DNA of 64,000 nucleotides from Ktedonospora formicarum (GCF_016587355.1 NZ_BNJF01000004.1:744001-808000); one strand, 5' to 3'. Positions 9,169-19,202 are shown, counted from the first letter of the stretch. Numbers and translations are program-made. The notes: generated from the letters alone by a model not told the origin.

Positions 9169-9743
9169 ATGAAGATTGGATATATTTGTGTCTCAAAGCA
9201 CGAGCAGAACGAGGCTTTGCAAGATGATGCGCTCCAGGAGGCGGAGTGTGAAAAGTTTTTCGTGATGTGATGACCGGTGTGAAATTTGAACGTCAGGGAC
9301 TCGATGAAGCACTTGCCTATGTTCGACCAGGTGATATTTTCATCGTCTGGAAGTTGGATCGACTGGGGCGCTCCCTCAAGGATCCCATTGAGACGCTCGA
9401 TCTCCTCCAGGAACGTGGAGTGGATTTTATCAGCTTGACAGAGAAAATCGACACCGCTACACCGGGCGGCAAGCTCATTTTTCATCTCATGGGGGCATTA
9501 GCCGAGTTTGAACGGGACCTGATCCGTGAGCGAACCAATGCAGGATTGGCTGCGGCCCGTGCCAGAGGACGTGTCGGCGGCAGGCCCAGGAAGGCGACTG
9601 ATGGGAAGGTGGCTTTGGCTCAACATCCTTACCAGGACTCGAAGCACTCAATTGCTGAAATTTGCTCGATGCTTGAGATCTCTCGTGCCACCTTCTTCCG
9701 TTATGTGAAGGGGGTTCGGAAAGCTCCAGGATTGCAGAAATAG
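9169..9743 (+). pseudogene. Tn3-type serine resolvase, frameshifted and active-site-mutated
   Basis: Translation from 9169 gives MKIGYICVSKHEQNEALQ, then EAECEK, and then needs a one-base insertion near 9255 to continue as FRDVMTGVKFERQGLDEALA in the frame of 9267-9743. The family core follows (IVWKLDRLGRSLKD, GALAEFERDLIRERT, ARARGRVGGRP), then a C-terminal helix-turn-helix (SIAEICSMLEISRATFFRYV). In active resolvases the first motif is Y-x-R-V-S. Here the Arg codon CGT has become TGT (Cys), which removes a catalytic residue. The two independent lesions mark a dead gene. It lies just upstream of a dead tnpB but is not of the IS607 recombinase type, so the two are probably unrelated. Confidence 0.8.
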
Positions 9744-9980
9744 CGGGAACCGGGAAAATATGTTGGGCCGACTTAGAGGAAAAAATCTGAGATGTTGTTT
9801 TGTTTCTAACGCCTTAGAGGATTTTAGAGGGGGAAAAACGGAGAGACCCCTACTTGCACACGGCCAGCCGTCGCTTGATTGATCACCTCTTTGAGGAGGG
9901 AATCGGCCAGCTGATTATCAGAAACAACAGTAACTGGAAGCAAGAGGTGCAACTGGGGAGGAGGAATAATCAAAATTTTG

Positions 9981-12516
9981 GTGCGCCGCATCAACGGCGA
10001 AAATGAGCGCAGCATATGCTGTGTAGGTTGTTGGAAAACCTACTGCACACCCAACTTATCCCTGCCACACGGCTTGAATCCCGAAAGGGAGGGGGGAGTG
10101 TAGCATGTTGGGAGCAAGGCAGCGTAAGGAAAGGCCACACTTTCTTGATCTGTCAGTGCAAGGACGTGTATGGTTAAGCCTAAACTGGTTAAATCCTAGT
10201 TCATGCGGTTTTTCTGATGATGCCAGCGAACGTGGCTGAAACGCTGGTTTAGGAAGTAGTGCTGTATGACGAAGTTGCAGCATTATCCAACCTTCCTGAC
10301 GCACCCTTGTACGAGGGAAAATGAACGAACGGGAGACCTGGAGCACGTCGCATCTCATGCCGCTGGAAATGCGGGATCACCTAAACAGGGGAAACCCTGC
10401 ATGGTGACAGAACTCTCGCAGTACCCAAGGTGGGCCTGTAATGGGTTCCGCAGCCCGCGCAAGCGGGATCGGCAGGCGGATAAGTGGCTAGTGATAGCCA
10501 TGAAACCATACCTGTCTGAGGGGAAGGGGAGCAGTCTACTCAGCTTATCAATTAACGAAAGCGAGGGTGTGCTGATGCTACCCGCTCAAGTGATTAGGAG
10601 ATTGGAAGCACTTGGAGAAATCTCCAAACAGGGAAAACGACTAAACGGACTCTTCCGACTCATGGAAAGCCCGATCTTGTGGTATGAGGCGTATGCCAAT
10701 ATCTACTCGAATGAAGGTGCAATGACCAAAGGAGTGGACAGCACCACTCTCGATGGATTTTCCAAGGAACGAGTCGAATCGATTGTACAACGACTCCGAG
10801 AAGGAAGATACCGCTTCAAACCAACCCGTCGTGTCTATGTCCCGAAGAAAAACGGCAAGAAACGCCCTCTAGGTATTTCTTCAGGAGACGACAAATTAGT
10901 GCAAGAAGTGGTCAGAAGCATCCTGGAACAGATTTATGAGCCGATCTTTGAGGATCGATCACATGGATTCCGACCAGGACGTTCCCCACACACGGCACTC
11001 CATCAAATCGAACGGGAGTGGACCGCCGCCAAGTGGATCATTGATATGGACATTCGAGATTACTTCACCACAATCGATCACGATCTGTTGATGAGCTTTC
11101 TCGCAAAGAAAATTGAGGACAAACGCTTTCTTCGCCTCATACGAGCCATGCTAGATGCTGGCTACCTAGAGGAATGGACGTACCATACGACCTACAGTGG
11201 TGTACCTCAAGGATCAATAGTCTCACCAGTTTTGGCGAATGTCTATCTCCACGAACTGGATCTGTTCATGAAAACCATGAAAGAACAATTCGATAAAGGA
11301 ATACGACGCAAGGGCAACCGAGCGTACAAACGCCACTCCAACAAAATCCATCGTCTCAGGAAGAAAGGGGATAGGCTGAAGGGAAAGGAGAACTGCAAAG
11401 AAACACTTCAAGCTATCCAAAGGGAAATCAAGGAGATCCAACGCCAGAGAAGACGCCTGCCGAGTAGCGACCCATTCGATGAGGGATACAAGAGACTCTC
11501 CTACTGCCGCTACGCTGACGACTATGTCATTAGCATGATTGGCTCAAAAGCAGATGCCGAACGCATTCAGCAAGAGGTCAAGCGATTTATTCAGGAGACG
11601 CTCAAGCTGGAAGTAGCAGAAGACAAGTCTCATATCCGGCACAGTAAACAAGGAGTGATCTTTGTTGGATACTGGATCAAGACGTACTCAGGCGCTCGCG
11701 TGGTCAAGGTGCAATGCAATGCGCGACACACCACGCGAAAATCTATGTCTGAACGCATCCAACTCCAAATTCCACAGGGAAAACTTCAGAAGTTCTGTGC
11801 AGAGAAGCGATATGGAATCTACGAAAACGTCAAAGGCCGCCACAAAGCAGAACTCTCAACACTCAGCGATGCGGAAATTATTCTTGCCTACAATGGGGAA
11901 CTCCGGGGCTTGGCGAAGTATTACGCTCTCGCGCACAGTGTAAAAGGAGAGATGAACAAGCTTGCCCATATCTGGCAAACAAGCCTTTTCAAAACCCTTG
12001 CTCACAAGCACAAAACCCATGTGACAACCATCGCCAAGCACCTCAAGACGGATGAGGGCTACGTCCACACCGTTCAAGAAAAAGGAAAGACACGCACAAT
12101 CAGGCTTTTCCGGCTGAAAGACCTGAAAACGTCACCTTCTCCCTATCAAAGTATCGACATTCCTCCTAACACGTTTGCACTAACGCTCAGCTGCTCAGAA
12201 CTGATCCGAAGGATCAATGCGGAGCAATGCGAGTACTGCGAAACGAAAGAAGGCCTGTTCCAGGTCCATCACATTCGGAAAATGAAAGATGTAGCAAACG
12301 GAAAAGAACTCTGGCAGCGCATCATGATGGCGAGACGCAGAAAGACACTCATTCTCTGCGTCAGATGTCATCAACAATTACATGCCGGAACCCTCCCTGG
12401 AAGGAGCCAACTCAAGAGATGAGTAGAGGGCGAGCCGTGTACGGTTAACACTGTACGCACGGTTCTGAGAGAGGGTGACGAGTGATCTTGCAAAAGGCAC
12501 TCGCTCCCTACTCTAT
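9981..12516 (+). mobile_element. Group II intron, complete, inserted in tnpB
   Basis: The 5' end starts GTGCGCC, matching the group II consensus GUGYG. About 590 bases of structured RNA precede the maturase gene. After its stop codon comes a textbook domain V (12432-12465, GAGCCGTGTACGG, loop, CTGTACGCACGGTTC), then a domain VI hairpin (arms AGAGAGGGTGACGAGTG and CACTCGCTCCCTACTCT) ending in AT. Both ends are confirmed independently because excision restores the TnpB frame. The intron is about 2.5 kb. It should self-splice and move by retrohoming with the encoded reverse transcriptase. Confidence 0.9.
10575..12422 (+). CDS. ltrA: Group II intron reverse transcriptase/maturase with HNH endonuclease
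   Basis: The start at 10575 (MLPAQVIRRLEALGEISKQG) follows GCGAGGG; longer in-frame starts lie in intron RNA and are unlikely. The 615-residue protein has the reverse transcriptase fingers and palm: RRVYVPKKNGKKRPLGI at about 87, FEDRSHGFRPGRSPHTAL, VPQGSIVSPVLANVYLH, and the catalytic YADD at about 313. A maturase/thumb X domain follows, with the LRGLAKYYALA motif. The C-terminal HNH endonuclease uses CEYC, QVHHI and CVRCHQQLH (from about 552). These parts bind and splice the intron, cut the target strand and prime cDNA synthesis. All key motifs are intact and no stop interrupts the frame, so it may be active. Confidence 0.93.
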   Translation: MLPAQVIRRLEALGEISKQGKRLNGLFRLMESPILWYEAYANIYSNEGAMTKGVDSTTLDGFSKERVESIVQRLREGRYRFKPTRRVYVPKKNGKKRPLGISSGDDKLVQEVVRSILEQIYEPIFEDRSHGFRPGRSPHTALHQIEREWTAAKWIIDMDIRDYFTTIDHDLLMSFLAKKIEDKRFLRLIRAMLDAGYLEEWTYHTTYSGVPQGSIVSPVLANVYLHELDLFMKTMKEQFDKGIRRKGNRAYKRHSNKIHRLRKKGDRLKGKENCKETLQAIQREIKEIQRQRRRLPSSDPFDEGYKRLSYCRYADDYVISMIGSKADAERIQQEVKRFIQETLKLEVAEDKSHIRHSKQGVIFVGYWIKTYSGARVVKVQCNARHTTRKSMSERIQLQIPQGKLQKFCAEKRYGIYENVKGRHKAELSTLSDAEIILAYNGELRGLAKYYALAHSVKGEMNKLAHIWQTSLFKTLAHKHKTHVTTIAKHLKTDEGYVHTVQEKGKTRTIRLFRLKDLKTSPSPYQSIDIPPNTFALTLSCSELIRRINAEQCEYCETKEGLFQVHHIRKMKDVANGKELWQRIMMARRRKTLILCVRCHQQLHAGTLPGRSQLKR

Positions 12517-13063
12517 TCAACATTCCTCACAGCCGCTTCATCCATATGCTCACCTACAAAGCGCAGCTTGTGGGTATTGAGGTACAGGTAGTGGAAGAGA
12601 GCTACACCAGTAAAGCATAATTTCTTGATGGTGATCTCATCCCCGTCTATGCTCCGCAGAGCACACAAAAGCCGCGTTTTCGTGGCACACGTCGAGGACG
12701 TTGGTATAGGACACAAGCAGGCAGACAGAGCCACTCGGATATCAATGGCAGTTACAACCTGCTGCGAAAAACACTCCCGACCGCTTTCGAGCTAGGGATA
12801 GAGGGCTATGCAGTTATCCCTCGACGCCTTCAGGTCGTCTAAACAAAGGCTCGTGTCATTATTTGGCATCAGTTTTGGTACTGTTGAATGCCCTTGATGA
12901 TCGAACACTCTTGCTTCCACAACGTCAACGAGCCTTCAATGTAAAGCGAATTCTCTCATAGTTCAGTTCCTCATTATATTTGCCTCATCCAGAAGAGTGA
13001 GCACAAAAGCGATAATCATGGAATCGAACGCTTGTTGATAGCAGGGCAAGTGCATTTAAAAAA

Positions 13064-13115
13064 CTCGTGTCTGCAACTTCTGCAACTGGCTAGTTGCAGA
13101 AGTTGCAGACACGAG
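13064..13115 (-). terminator. Perfect 24-bp stem terminator of the PPOX gene
   Basis: The arms are exactly complementary over 24 bases around a 4-base loop. On the minus strand the stem is followed by six T residues, a classic intrinsic terminator 14 bases past the stop of the PPOX gene. Each arm itself contains the repeat CTGCAACTT/CTGCAACT. Confidence 0.85.
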
Positions 13116-13128
13116 GGAGCAGTACCGC

Positions 13129-13515
13129 CTACACGTACCCAAGGATGCGGTCAACCTTTATGCACAAAACCACACGCGGATCGCCACGATAGCGCGAGGA
13201 GGAGCCATACTTTTCTGCCAGGGTATTGAAAAAGGCTCCAGTGGGATCTTCCTCGATCTTATCAACCACCCCACGAAACTCGGCATACGTGTAGGGGTCA
13301 TCGGGGTCAGTAATCGTGATAGCCACACGCGGATCACGCTTGAGATTCTGGTATTTCTGACGTTCAGTGGTATGGGTAAACTTGATGTATTCCTCATCCC
13401 ATAAAAACCACATCACTGATGAATTTGGCTCTCCCTTAGCGCCAATTGTTGCAAGATGCGCGAACGCTTTCGAGTTAAGTATCTTCTGAACTTTGGGACT
13501 CTTCAAATCGGCCAT
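13129..13515 (-). CDS. PPOX-class flavin/F420-dependent oxidoreductase
   Basis: This is a 128-residue split-barrel protein of the pyridoxamine-phosphate-oxidase-like family. The pattern HLATIGAKGEPNSSVMWFLW, IKFTHTTERQKYQNLKRDPRVAIT and YAEFRGVVDKIEEDPTGAFF is typical of the F420-dependent PPOX subgroup of about 130 residues found in Actinobacteria and Chloroflexota. It binds FMN or F420 at a dimer interface; the substrate is not predictable. The gene is monocistronic, with its own strong terminator at 13064-13115 and a separate perfect hairpin (13664-13705) upstream of the start. Confidence 0.88.
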   Translation of the reverse strand: MADLKSPKVQKILNSKAFAHLATIGAKGEPNSSVMWFLWDEEYIKFTHTTERQKYQNLKRDPRVAITITDPDDPYTYAEFRGVVDKIEEDPTGAFFNTLAEKYGSSSRYRGDPRVVLCIKVDRILGYV

Positions 13516-13663
13516 GCAAATAACCTCTCGACATTACTTTAGCTGAAAGGCGTGATCGCCTTTCATGTAATAGAACCCATAATCTGCACAGTATATTCCT
13601 CTTGTTGCTCTGGAAACTCCAACTTCTCCGCAGTTTTAGGGCTTCTTTTATCACCTCCCATTG

Positions 13664-13705
13664 AGATGCGCTTGCCCTGAGTGCCTTCTCAGGGCAAGCG
13701 CATCT
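13664..13705. repeat. Perfect 18-bp inverted repeat
   Basis: The arms AGATGCGCTTGCCCTGAG and CTCAGGGCAAGCGCATCT enclose a 6-base loop, about 150 bases upstream of the PPOX start. No T-run follows on either strand, so this may be a structural or protein-binding site rather than a terminator. The rest of the gap to 14147 holds no gene I can support. Confidence 0.6.
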
Positions 13706-14147
13706 AATGCCCCCATATGGAGGATGATCTACTCTCAACGCAATGGCGGCCCAGGTCGAAGGGTTACGAGACGCGATCAGAAGTAAGCCTCGCAAGGACG
13801 TTGAGGCCGTCTCCCTTCCCTTTGTCGATGCCAAAGCCTATTGCCAGAGACTTCTCGCCCCCCTTTCCTCCTCCCACGCCGAATTCGCTCAAAGTGGTGA
13901 ATAATCTGATTCTCCTTCACGAATTTTCAAGTTGTGGTTGAAGGGATCGTTATACTGTCAACACTGTCCCTCTGCGTTCTCTCGTGCGGTAAGCCTCGAC
14001 TATAAGAGAAATGATGTTGAGCCAATCGCATAAATAGCTATGACCTGACAACGCGTGTCTCCATAGTATGCCTCGTAACAGCCCCTAATTGTTGAGATGT
14101 AACACGATATAGGGCCAGATGAAATATGCCAGCGAAAAGGATAGCCA

Positions 14148-15221
14148 ATGAAGATATTCTCCTATCAACGAGCAGCGGACATTCCTTCAGCAATCTCATT
14201 AGTTGCACATAATCCAGGTGCGCAGTTCATTGCAGGCGGAACCAGTCAGGTGGATTTGATGAAGGAAGATGTCCAGCGTCCAGCTTTGTTAGTGGATATC
14301 TCGCAGCTCCCACTTGTCACTATCGAGCCAACCGCATCTGGGGGACTTCGTATTGGAGCAAATGTCAAGAACACAGTTGCAGCCGAAGACCCTCTCATTC
14401 GTAACATGTATCCCGCTATTAGTGAAGCACTTCTGGCTGGAGCCTCTCATCAGATCCGCAATATGGCTTCCATGGCTGGGAATCTGCTTCAGCGTACCCG
14501 TTGCCCCTACTTGCGCGATCCTCATCAGCCTTGCAACAAGCGTGATCCAGGAACAGGTTGCTCTGCCGTTGATGGCTATAACCGTACGCATGCTATATTT
14601 GGACAGAGTGATCATGGCAAGTTGAGCGCTCATACCTGCATTGCCACTCATCCCTCCGATGTAGCGGTAGCATTGGCCGCGCATGAGGCTGTTGTAGTGG
14701 TAGAAGGGCCAGATGGGGTACGCAATATTGCCTTTGAGGACGTATACCGCCTTCCAGGTGAGTCGCCACACCTTGATACCAACCTCCATCAAGGGGACCT
14801 GATAGTCGCCGTCGAATTACCCGCGTTCGATGGTCACTCGCACTACCTCAAAGTACGGGACCGCGCATCGTATGCTTACGCACTTGTCTCGTGTGCAGTC
14901 GCATTGCGCATGGAGGGTGGGCGCATGAGAGATGTTCGTATTGTGCTTGGGAGTGTTGCACCTAAACCGTGGCGGACATATGAGGCCGAAGCGACGCTTC
15001 TAGACCAGCGACCCAGTAGCGGGATTTTTGAGCAAGTCGCCAAACGTGCACTTGAAGGAGCCCAACCATATAGTATGAACAGGTATAAGTTGCCGTTAGG
15101 AAGGGCGCTTATTCTGCGAACACTTCTAGAGGCCACAGGTCTGGAGCCCTTAGAGGGACCACCAGGAACAGCATTTGCATCGAGTGTTGGTGGAATTGCG
15201 GGCACTGGCAGAGTGCCATGA
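14148..15221 (+). CDS. paoB: Molybdenum aldehyde oxidoreductase, FAD and [4Fe-4S] subunit (PaoB/YagS-like)
   Basis: This 357-residue subunit carries FAD in the xanthine dehydrogenase family. The FAD-binding half has FIAGGTSQVDLMKE and IRNMASMAGNLLQRTRCPYL. It is followed by the Cys-rich insert CPYLRDPHQPCNKRDPGTGC (about residues 117-140), which in E. coli PaoB holds an extra [4Fe-4S] cluster. HPSDVAVALAAHEA and the CO-dehydrogenase flavoprotein C-terminal domain follow. An AAAGGA ribosome site precedes the ATG. It is the first gene of a three-gene operon; electrons from the Mo site should pass through the Fe-S subunit to this FAD. Confidence 0.9.
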   Translation: MKIFSYQRAADIPSAISLVAHNPGAQFIAGGTSQVDLMKEDVQRPALLVDISQLPLVTIEPTASGGLRIGANVKNTVAAEDPLIRNMYPAISEALLAGASHQIRNMASMAGNLLQRTRCPYLRDPHQPCNKRDPGTGCSAVDGYNRTHAIFGQSDHGKLSAHTCIATHPSDVAVALAAHEAVVVVEGPDGVRNIAFEDVYRLPGESPHLDTNLHQGDLIVAVELPAFDGHSHYLKVRDRASYAYALVSCAVALRMEGGRMRDVRIVLGSVAPKPWRTYEAEATLLDQRPSSGIFEQVAKRALEGAQPYSMNRYKLPLGRALILRTLLEATGLEPLEGPPGTAFASSVGGIAGTGRVP

Positions 15222-15286
15222 TGTGCAACCACCTCTAAATTTCCATGTGCATGTTGCCTTATTTCTTCTTTTAAGGAAGGCAAGAT

Positions 15287-17550
15287 ATGAGCGATTCGAC
15301 ATCATTCACCTCTATTGGACGGGCTTGTCCACGCGTGGAAGGTCGCCTGAAAGTCATAGGTGCCGCAACCTTTACTGCAGAATGGGATGTGCCAGAGGTG
15401 ACGTATGGAGCAGTCGTGGACAGTGCGATTGCCAGAGGCGCCATTCGCGAGATCGACACGGCGGAGTCTCTCGCCGCTCCTGGTGTGATTGCTGTTGTCA
15501 CGCATGAGAATGCGCCACGTCTGCATCCTTACCCGGACAGAGGGGAAGGCTTTCAACTCATGGGAGAGGGAGGGTTAGCGGAGGCGCGTCTGCCATTACA
15601 GGATGGTACCATCTATTATGGGGCTCAGTCGATTGCGGTTGTGGTCGCCAATACGCCAGAGCAAGCCCAGTATGCTGCGTCGCTCGTCCACGTCACCTAC
15701 GACAAACAATCGCCAGAACTCGTCATGGAGTCTGCAAGCCATCAGGTGTTCCCAGAGAAGTTTCTTGGAATCGAGGTATTGCAGAAGAGCGCGAACGATG
15801 CGCATGCAGCTATCGAGGAGGCACCGGTACAGCTATCGAGGGAGTACCACTCTTCTATTTGTCATCACAATCCTATTGAACTGCTTGCCACCATTGCGAT
15901 GTGGGAGAGACGAGATGGAGAGAACTACCTTACCCTCTACGATACGACGCGCGCGTTAGACACGTTGCGCAATGTTATGGCTCACTGCTTTGATATGCCC
16001 ATGGCAAATATCAGAATCATCGCGCATTACATTGGAGGGGCATTTGGCTCCAAGGCCTGGTCCTTCTTCAATCCGGTGTTGGCAGCCCTCGTTGCGCGCG
16101 TTGCACAGCGCCCTGTCAAAATCGAGTGGCGCCGTCAGCAAATGTATGCTGTGGCTGGTCATCGACCTGCAACAAAGCAGACTCTCAGCCTTGGCGCATC
16201 ATGGGGTGGCAAGATTTCAGGGCTCATTCATGATTCGCGCACACATTCATCTCCAGTGAGCGGCTATATAGAGCCTGGAGCACGTATGACGCGCATGATG
16301 TATGATGTCGCAAACATAGGCTATTCAAATCGGCTCTCTTATCTCAATCTCCCCTCGCCTACAGTGATGCGAGGACCAGGCTTTCAGATAGGCAGTTGGG
16401 CGCTGGAATGCATACTGGATGAATTAGCAAGCGAACTGGAGATTGATCCCATTGAACTGCGTCTCAGGAACTATGCAGAAACAAGCCCGGTCGATGGCCT
16501 CCCCTTTTCAAGCAAAAGACTTCGGGAATGCTATGCACGAGGGAAGGTCTTGTTCGGATGGGAGGCGCACAATCCAAGGCCACGCTTGACGCAAGTTGGC
16601 AGGCATCTGATTGGCACTGGTATGGCAAGCACGATGCTTCCTTCAGAGTGTTCAGAGGCATCTGCGCAAGCCACCATTTTCGCTAACGGTAGCGCCCTGG
16701 TGCGTAGCGCCACGCATGAGATAGGCAATGGCGCATATACGATTTTTCGACAGATTGCTGCCGATGGACTCGATCTCCCCATCGACCAAGTCCATTTTGA
16801 ATTGGGTGACACGACCTTCCCTGCTGCCCCCTCGACGCACGGCTCTGTCACAACAGCCACCGTTGGAACGGCAGTGTTCAAGGCTGCGCGTAATGTCGTC
16901 ATGGTGCTCAAGAAGAGAGCAGTCGGTGATCATGAATCACCTCTTTTCAAGGCCGCACTTGCTGCAATCAATGCGAGAGAGGGGAGACTCTACCTACGCG
17001 AGCATCCATCAATCGGCGAAGAATATAGCTCGATCCTCTGCCGGGCTGGGCTTCCCTCCGTTGTCGCCAATGGTGACGCGAAGCCGGGAGATGAGCGTCA
17101 GCAGTTTGCCTTCTGCTCCTTCGGAGCTGTATTCGCTGAGGTGCGCGTCGATGAGATGACTGGTGTGGTTCGTGTCACGCGGTTGTGTGGGGTCTATGAT
17201 GTTGGACGGATCATCAATCCGAGGACGGCTCATTCTCAGCTCATGGGAGGAATGCTCTTTGGCCTTGGCGCGACGCTCATGGAAGAGTCTTTATTCGATC
17301 CTCACAGTGGTCTCCCCGTCGTCCGTAATCTCGCCGACTATCATTTCCCAAGCTGCGCAGACACGCCGGAGATCCTGATTGAAGCCCTCAATGTTCCAGA
17401 CCTACATATCAGCGAGCTAGGCTCACGGGGCATTGGGAGTTGGGCTGTAACGGGATTGCCGCCGCCATCACTAACGCCATCTTCAACGCAACAGGCAAGC
17501 GTCTTCGTCGTCTGCCAATTACGCCGGATACGTTACTTGAGGACTCATAG
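15287..17550 (+). CDS. paoC: Molybdenum aldehyde oxidoreductase, catalytic Mo subunit (PaoC/YagR-like), frameshift near its C-terminus
   Basis: This is about 754 residues once one base is restored. Family signatures of the Mo-cytosine-dinucleotide subunit are GRACPRVEGRLKVIGAATF, YHSSICHHNPIE, the cofactor loops GGAFGSKAWSFF and HEIGNGAYT, and GVYDVGRIINPRTAHSQLMG. As sequenced, the frame diverges at GIG (about 17437) and ends at 17584 with an unrelated tail. Adding one G to GGG gives GIGELGCNGIAAAITNAIFN and then LRRLPITPDTLL with a stop at 17550, the normal family ending. The lost Glu is the catalytic base. The product oxidises aldehydes or N-heterocycles. No XdhC/PaoD-type maturation gene is adjacent. 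Confidence 0.85.
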
Positions 17551-17577
17551 CCATGCGCTGAAGCAGAGAGGAAACGA

Positions 17578-18117
17578 TTGTTGAAAAACCATTCTGTGCA
17601 TCACATGTCAGTTCAATCCCATGTGACTCTAGCCAACCCACAACAGCACATAGCTGACGTCTTACGTGTGAACGGGAGAGACTATCACATTACGCTCGAC
17701 GTGCGCACAACACTCCTGGATGCAATCCGCGAGCAAATTGGTCTCACTGGCACAAAAAAAGGGTGCGACCATGGGCAGTGTGGAGCCTGTACAGTGTTTG
17801 TTGATGGAATGCCGATGCTCTCGTGCCTGATGCTTGCTGTAATGATCCAGGGGCAAGAAATCACAACTATTGAAGGCATTGCTGGAGTTGATGGTGAACT
17901 TCACCCGATGCAGCAGGCGTTCATAGACCAGGATGCCTTTCAGTGTGGCTACTGCACAGCAGGCCAGATTATGTCTGCAATTGCATGCGTGGACCAGGGG
18001 CATACCAGTTCCTCTGCTGAAATCCAGGAATTTATGAGTGGGAACCTGTGCCGTTGTGCCGCCTATCCTAACATCATTGAAGCTATTCTACAGGCAATAC
18101 GTTCACTACCAGTCTAA
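17578..18117 (+). CDS. paoA: Molybdenum aldehyde oxidoreductase, 2x[2Fe-2S] subunit (PaoA/YagT-like)
   Basis: This 179-residue small subunit has the plant-ferredoxin [2Fe-2S] motif GCDHGQCGACTVFVDG with a later Cys at MLSCL, and the second cluster domain motifs QCGYCTAGQIMSA and GNLCRCAAYPNI. It shuttles electrons between the Mo centre and the FAD subunit. The TTG at 17578 is preceded by AGAGAGGA; an ATG at 17605 is an alternative start. It follows the repaired paoC stop by 27 bases. The order FAD-Mo-FeS differs from E. coli paoABC, and no twin-arginine signal is visible at its N-terminus, so the complex may be cytoplasmic. Confidence 0.9.
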   Translation: MLKNHSVHHMSVQSHVTLANPQQHIADVLRVNGRDYHITLDVRTTLLDAIREQIGLTGTKKGCDHGQCGACTVFVDGMPMLSCLMLAVMIQGQEITTIEGIAGVDGELHPMQQAFIDQDAFQCGYCTAGQIMSAIACVDQGHTSSSAEIQEFMSGNLCRCAAYPNIIEAILQAIRSLPV

Positions 18118-18239
18118 ATAGGCTTTCTCCCATCTCAGGGATTGGAACCAGCAGAGCTGGGATAACATCTCTCTCCAACCGAACTGTGCACGACCGAATT
18201 GGCTCCAGCCCTTAAGGTTGAGTCTCTCTCGACCGACGA

Positions 18240-18900
18240 GCCTAAGCCAGCGAAGGAGCCCATGCCTGCAGTCATCTATGTCCCTCCCCAATGGGCACAT
18301 CCTTCCTTTACTCGGGGCTTTCCCGGCTCCGCGTTCACTCCGTAACCCGATGGAATGCGGCTCTGTCCTGCTCGCCACCCGCTCTATCCCCAGGAGCGGC
18401 GTCCTGAGCACAATGGCTCCCTACGGATCTTGTATGCCGCACACATTAGTCATTGCTGTTCCTGCCCTTTGCGTGCGCAATGTCAAGGGAGCAGCACAAC
18501 GCATAAACCACGACGGGTGAGCGCAGTGTTGTGGCCGCTCTCGCCTCCTCTCAATCAGATACCTCGCCTCCTCCTGACTCAGCCACAGCACCGCCACCTT
18601 CTGCACCTGTGCTGTGGGCTCGACTGACCACGCTGTGGCATTCAGCGTACCTGGCTCAAGGTTATTCGCAGCCAAAACCATCTTCCAGGAAAGCTCCTCC
18701 CAGCCCCCACCATCTAAAGCCCTTGTACCTGTTAAAAAGGTGTTGACCCGAACTGAGCTTGCGCATTGGCGTCTCTCCTGGGACCAACGTCTGGCGCGCA
18801 TGTCCGTCCCTCGGACGCTCCCCAACTGGTTGTCACGTTTCACGGACTGCCAGCCACCTTTGCTTCCTCTTTCGGCTTTGATCTCCTTGCCACGGCCTAA
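18240..18900 (+). pseudogene. Heavily decayed transposase
   Basis: Pieces in different frames resemble one transposase. They are PARHPLYPQERRPEHNGSLR and CCSCPLRAQCQGSS (the Cys-rich region between catalytic blocks, about 18360-18500), TRTELAHWRLSWDQRLAR (about 18745-18800), and LVVTFHGLPATFASSFGFDL with a stop just after (about 18830-18900). Several frameshifts separate them and no complete frame remains. The exact IS family is uncertain. Confidence 0.5.
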
Positions 18901-19159
18901 CTGACCGCCACGGATGGTGTTTCTTCCTTCAAAGCCATCTGGTCTGACCGCTTTTCTTCCATTGACACCTTTCGATCAGCAGCGTTCTTCTCGACAATTG
19001 TTCCGATGCGGGGTCAATGGGGCGGTCTTCTCTTCATCTCTTTACTTGAGCTTAACTCGTTGCGCAACACGTGGGACAAGGAATCATCTTCTTACAAAGC
19101 AACGGTCACTCCTCAAACATACGCATGTCTCTGGAGTCAAAAAGACCAGGGCACACATT
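18901..19159. other. No gene recognised
   Basis: This sequence between the decayed transposase and the MarR control region shows only frames without known motifs; it is probably further transposon debris. Confidence 0.35.
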
Positions 19160-19202
19160 ATTGATAATATCAACCATTGACATTATCAATAGTTGATGAT
19201 AT
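19160..19202 (+). promoter_or_regulatory. Probable MarR operator/promoter region
   Basis: Interleaved inverted repeats lie about 70-110 bases before the MarR start: ATTGATAAT with ATTATCAAT, and ATATCAAC with GTTGATGATAT. AT-rich, partly palindromic sites of this kind are usual for autoregulated MarR proteins. Confidence 0.5.

Larger units (their letters stand above)
9806..12842 (+). pseudogene. IS605-type tnpB remnant interrupted by a group II intron
   Basis: Two pieces of one TnpB reading frame flank the intron. Exon 1 (about 9806-9980) encodes YLHTASRRLIDHLFEEGIGQ and then NSNWKQEVQLGRRNNQNF. Exon 2 (12517-12842) encodes NIPHSRFIHMLTYKAQLVG, VVEESYTSKA, a stop codon TAA at 12618-12620, then FLDGDLIPVYAPQ and the RuvC-III region SDINGSYNLLRK. 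Joining base 9980 to base 12517 restores F-V-N-I-P in frame, as expected for TnpB. The protein lacks its N-terminal half and has the in-frame stop in the Ser-Lys-Ala-Ser region, so the element is dead apart from the intron. Confidence 0.85.

Noticed and set aside
10266..10574. N-terminal extension of the maturase frame
   Set aside because: Overlaps the structured intron RNA, lacks family homology; the start at 10575 has a ribosome site and matches the normal N-terminus.
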